From Silurus meridionalis (lineage: Eukaryota; Chordata; Actinopteri; Siluriformes; Siluridae): a stretch of 64,000 bases of DNA. This document shows positions 59,990-64,000 of this stretch, in pieces (positions within the stretch are counted from its first letter, which is position 1; every line of letters begins with the position of its first letter). The stretch covers positions 30,344,862-30,408,861 of the forward strand of contig NC_060886.1 of NCBI RefSeq assembly GCF_014805685.1, in the 5' to 3' direction. The position numbers were made by a program, and so were the translations under genes. The notes beneath the pieces were generated by a model. That model saw nothing but the letters and a program-made list of their open reading frames with translations, searched no databases and was not told the origin of the DNA.

Positions 59990-60680
59990 TTTATTGTTTT
60001 ATCCCTTTGCTCTCTAATTGAGTCGCACTGTTCAGATTAAATAGTTTGAAAGGAAACACTGTCCGGTGTTTGATTTGAGACCATTTCAAGGTTAGCAGGT
60101 TCACAAAGACAAAGAGCAAAGACAATGGCTTGTCATCTGGGCATCTCATTGGCATGCTTTTATAATCGGCAGTGCCAGGGTGCCCAGTGTACCGTCCCTC
60201 GCACAACCAGGCCATTGTGCTGGCAGCTGCGTGAGACACCTTTCACTCAGTCCCTGAAATGAACGCTTTCTCTTAGTGGCATAGTGTGGACAAAAGCTTG
60301 GAAATCGAGACAACATTTTCGATAACACAACTTTTACCCGAGTCATCCCCCACCCATATTTACCCATACACACACACACCAACCCACCCACACTCACACA
60401 CACATGCATGTCGTCACCGTTACTGTCACCACTTCTGCTCCCATCCGCCCTGACCTGAATGCCTTTCATATCTGCTCTGCCATGTTTCAGCCACCCCCCA
60501 ACCAAGTCTCTATCCCTTTTTCTCCCTTTCCCTCGCTCCCACTCTCCCTCCTCCGCCACACTCCCCCTCAGTAAACACCCCCGAGGGTAGAACAAAGAAA
60601 AGGAGCTCCTCTCCTCCTTCTTAATCACAATTCAGCCCTTTCACTGCTGCTAGGCCACTCTCTTGCTTTCAGCATCCCAA
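59990..60680. promoter_or_regulatory. Candidate intronic regulatory block
   Basis: Repeat-free sequence, e.g. GGCATGCTTTTATAATCGGCAGTGCC at about 60,150 and the pyrimidine-rich stretch 60,480-60,620 ending CTTAATCACAATTCAGCCC. A CA-rich patch is at 60,368-60,404. The 160-codon minus-strand open frame here has no domain. Enhancer status is inferred from position and composition. Confidence 0.38.
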
Positions 60681-60999
60681 AGCCTGAGATGAAAAGACAG
60701 CGCATGAGAGAGAGAGAGAAGAGAAAGCGAGAGGAAAGAGGCAGAAAAGTAGAAATTATGCCTGGCAAAGAGAAGAGCAGGAGGTGGAGAGGTAGAGAGT
60801 GACATAACTTTGGTGTCTTTACACGATTGTTAAACTTCCCCTGGTTACACAGCTCACAATAGACCGTCGCCTCAACCCTGGAGACGGGGCTGTTTTACTA
60901 ATGCCGCAGATAGTGTTACTGTACGCCTGAGCTATTAAGAGAGACAGAACAAGAAATTTTACATCATAGAAAGACGTAAAGAAAGCAACAGATTGCTTT

Positions 61000-61830
61000 A
61001 TGGATTTTTCACAGGTATCCCGATTTCTTTTTCCTACTTCCAGGTCCTGCTTGTTCCACGCTGCCTCTGTTAGGCTTGAGGTGTATGTTCAGGAGTGTTC
61101 AATACCAGCTGCCTCCTTGGACATTTCTGCATGTCTAAGAGTCTGCCAGATAGATGTCACTCAAGTGACTGACTTTCTTTAGCCACATCTCTTTTAGTGA
61201 AAAGGACAGAATGTCCTGTCAGAGGCTAAAAGCCTGCGCCTTGTCTCTGACTGACGAGACATTGCTTATTGTGCCAGCTTTTCACTTGCCTTTCCCCCTT
61301 GCACCTCAATAGGTCAGGGATCACAAATGCAAATCGACAGAGGGAAAGAGAAATGCGAGGATGCGGGAGCACTTAAATCAACCATGTGATATGAATTCCT
61401 AATTTTATCTGTTTCGCCCCCCCTTCGATCCCTTCAACTTTTTTTTTCTGTTGTTGTTGTAAAGAAAAGGAGATTATCTGTACACCTTCATTCAGATCCC
61501 CCCTCCCTCCCCTTTTCAGCTGGGCCAAGCTGTGCGGGATTTAGGCCGATTTACTTCAGCAAACACCTATGGACAACTGGGGAGGGGACGGGGCTCAGTT
61601 TGGAAAGAGGGAGCCCTTTGTTTGCTGGGGTGCAGGAGGCCTAAAGCTGAACCGGGAGTCCGCATTATCGCATTAAGCAGCGCGGTGGCCTAGGGAGCCT
61701 GGTTAAAGCTAAAGTAACTGGCTATCTCTCAACAGCTAGGGAACCTATATTTGCAAAAGAGATGCGCCCCATTTTTTTTTTTTTCACCCCAGGAGCTGCT
61801 TCCTGGCCTGAGAGATTAGTGTGCTTAGAA
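61000..61830. promoter_or_regulatory. Candidate intronic regulatory block
   Basis: Repeat-free sequence containing AGACATTGCTTATTGTGCCAGC (SOX-like ATTGTG), CCTCAATAGGTCAGGGATCACAAATG, and at 61,560-61,760 GCCCTTTGTTTGCTGGGG (SOX/FOX-like) and GCATTATCGCATTAAGC. Balanced composition and absence of transposons suggest constraint. Confidence 0.38.
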
Positions 61831-61899
61831 ATGGATTGAGAAAACCTGTGCATAACACTTTACATAGGATGTGTAGTTTCTAAGTTAAGCTTTGTCAAA

Positions 61900-62540
61900 C
61901 CCATCCCCCTTATAGTTGGTGCAAAGACCGAGAGGGAGAGAGCTTTATCCTACTCTGTCCTCATAACATCTGTCACTAGCTAAGAGGGACAGGAGAATGC
62001 TACCCAAGGCCCCGTTAGTCCTGTGTCACTTGTGACTAACCAGAATGAGCAATTTACAGTTGTGATCTGACCCCAAATCCCTGGCTCTCTTGCCCTCCCA
62101 CTCCCTTTGAGATGATACAGCTGCAAATGGAGAAGCATTTGTTTCTATGTGGACAAAGACCGCTCCTGTGTTCGGTGTGATGCGCTTGGACCTAAACACC
62201 CACTTTCTCTTTCTCTCTCTGTGTCTAGTCAATGCTGACTGTAATATTTAAATCGCTTTTTTGGTGCCTGCTTTGCCGTTATCAGCTGTTTGGTTTGAGG
62301 TGTTCTGTTGTTGATGGTTGGTACGCGTGGTTCAAGGTGAATGACAGGGGTTTGTTTTGAGCTTTCTCTGCCCTCTCTCCCTCCCTGTGTGTAACCATGT
62401 GCACATTTTCTTCATGAGCGAGTACAGTGTAGCGGCGTGACATTTTGTGGCGCCGCACTGCCGTTAGCCTAAACAGCGAGGATTTACCAAGGTCAATAAT
62501 GAGGTATGTCACTACGGGCTGCAGAAACAACAGCCCTGGT
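61900..62540. promoter_or_regulatory. Candidate intronic regulatory block
   Basis: Repeat-free up to the (GT)n at 62,562. Contains GATGATACAGCTGCAAATGG (adjacent E-boxes CAGCTG and CAAATG) and GTCAATAATGAGG. Open frames of 68-134 codons on the minus strand are not recognisable proteins. Confidence 0.36.
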
Positions 62541-62759
62541 GATAATGAATAGGAATAAAGTGGTGTGTATGTGTGTGTGTGTGTGTGTGTGTATGTGTTT
62601 GGGGGGTTAAAGTAAAACTTGGATGGAGAAATGAAGCTCTTAAAATGGAACACTGCCTTTCTGATCCTCTTCCAGGGAATAATCAAAGAGTTATTTTTAT
62701 GCCTTTTATACCATTAGATCTTATTTTCTGAGTAAAATTCATGACTATCCAAGGTATGG

Positions 62760-63480
62760 ATTTATATTAGTCTACTCGCTCAGATGTTCTTTCCCAGCGC
62801 GCACTTCCGTTTGATTAGTGGAACACCTCCGGCAAGGTTGCCGCCACATGGAACAATCAATAACGGATCGGTGGATTAAGGTGTCATGACATCTGCGGGT
62901 CCAGACCTCTCATGCATGGGTGAGTGCCTCTTAAAGCCAGCACTGATAACAGTGCTCCCCATCTAGTGCCAGATCTATATCACGGCCTAGAAGCCTGCCG
63001 TTGCGTCCCCGTGCTGGCCAGTCACCTGTGTTCCCATGTTTCCCTTCATGCAGCTGCAGAGAATGTGCAGATACAGCCTTGTGATAGTGTGGATAAGTAA
63101 TTGGAACACGCTGCTTGCGGAGATTACAGAGTGCAACGGGCTCTTTCATCTTCAGCCCCAGAATCACAGAGAGCGTGGACTGGATTTGCCCATCTTTTAG
63201 GTTACGCCATGTGGGTTGTGATGGCTTTTCCTTGTACGAGATGAGGAGTGTGAAAGGAATATGGGCATGGCTCTTCTGGTATAAACCTGACAAATGGCAG
63301 ACATTACACACAAGGGAGCCACATTAGTCATAGAGACAGTATTAATTCCTGGCTGCTCTCTGATGGACAAACGTACCATCAAGCTTTGCTCCTGCAGAAG
63401 AGTCAACCGAACCTTCTGATTAACAAACATTTTTGATTCATTACCAAGCTCGGGTGTCATCTTTGTTTTTTTTTCCCCCT
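62760..63480. promoter_or_regulatory. Candidate intronic regulatory block
   Basis: One of the cleanest repeat-free stretches. It includes TGGAACAATCAATAACGG (SOX/PBX-like), TTGTGATAGTGTGGATAAG, GTGTGAAAGGAATATGGGC, CCTGACAAATGGCAGACATTA (MEIS-like TGACA with E-box CAAATG) and AGACAGTATTAATTCC. Frames of 70-126 codons on both strands have no domain. Confidence 0.42.
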
Positions 63481-63539
63481 GCTCATGTTGCTCCTTGCAG
63501 TTTCAGAAAATTGCCCACCAACAGGGTGCTTAGATGAAG

Positions 63540-64000
63540 AGATTACAGGGCACTATTTTTTTGGGTTATAGGTCTAGCAATTAAAATAATGAGGAGGTTC
63601 TCTGATCAAGGAAGCCAGGGCCTGTGCGTAGTGCTGACTCTCTGCCTTCTGAGTCGATAACTCCTGGCCCACAACCTCAGGCAAAGCATGCCTGACTCTT
63701 ATCAGGGAGGATGTCCTGTGCTTTACATTCCTGAGCTAAATGATCCCCTTCCTTAGTGTAAGCACTACAGCTCAGGAGGATTGGATCTGACAGCCATGTC
63801 AAAGCTATAATACAGTAGCTCGGTTGAAGACGAGAGTACAGGCTGAGTTTCCTTCAACTTGTGCAAAGCTTCACGTTTGCCGCCGCACTTAAATTAAGCC
63901 CAACTGAAACCCGAGCTTTAATATGGAATTTGACACTGTTGCGGAACGTCTCGAAGGCACGGGAGGGTCAATGGATTGTCTGAGATGTGAATGTCATGCA
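63540..64000. promoter_or_regulatory. Candidate intronic regulatory block, runs off the window
   Basis: Repeat-free to the window end, with CTAGCAATTAAAATAATGAGG, GATCAAGGAAGCCAGGG and CTTAAATTAAGCCC. Same reasoning as the neighbouring blocks. Confidence 0.36.

Larger units (their letters stand above)
58320..64000 (+). other. zeb2: zeb2 intron (5' part), continues past the window
   Basis: Opens with GTAAGG. The next ZEB2 exon (acidic VVNYDNVV... segment) was not found in any frame, so the intron exceeds 5.6 kb, in line with the very long intron at this point in vertebrate ZEB2. Apart from microsatellites at 58,540-58,557, 58,823-58,860 and 62,562-62,599 and AT-rich sequence at 59,430-59,700, it is nearly free of transposon text. 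Confidence 0.85.

Noticed and set aside
58320..64000. Second zeb2 coding exon
   Set aside because: No frame matches the acidic segment expected after the first coding junction; the intron simply continues past the window.

Overview
The window is vertebrate nuclear DNA, almost certainly from a ray-finned fish. Evidence: dense long dinucleotide and tetranucleotide microsatellites, many short degraded DNA transposons and tRNA-derived SINEs of teleost type, and one split exon with a GT donor. Nothing is organised like a bacterial, viral or organellar genome. The repeat families suggest an otophysan, possibly a catfish, but that is an impression I could not test.

Only one protein-coding exon can be defended: the first coding exon of a ZEB-family zinc-finger/homeodomain repressor, best matched to zeb2, at 58,247-58,319 on the + strand. 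It encodes the N-terminal NuRD-recruiting peptide and ends in a phase-1 GTAAGG donor. About 2-3 kb upstream lie CpG-dense promoter-like sequence, an NRF1-type palindrome, an 18-bp palindrome made of two inverted CACCTG boxes, candidate splice sites for a 5' UTR intron, and an unusually dense microsatellite cluster. Everything after 58,319 is intron; no second exon is visible before 64,000.

The first ~55 kb contain no convincing gene, consistent with the large gene desert known upstream of ZEB2 in vertebrates. They alternate between (a) transposable-element debris and (b) repeat-poor, moderately GC-rich blocks that read like conserved non-coding elements. The debris comprises a Tc1/mariner-like MITE family called 'family A' here, hAT-like elements, a tRNA-derived SINE, a retroposon with a TTGAC-repeat tail called 'family C', a 5'-truncated LINE, and Tc1 and mariner transposase relics. 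Several insertions are datable by nesting or by target-site duplications. Two diverged minisatellites (25-bp and 30-bp units) stand out. The intron from 59 to 64 kb is nearly free of transposons.

The picture is a developmental regulator's 5' end embedded in a putative regulatory landscape. All enhancer calls are inference from composition and repeat absence, because no alignment was possible. Boundaries of diverged repeats are approximate to about 10-30 bases unless a target-site duplication is given.
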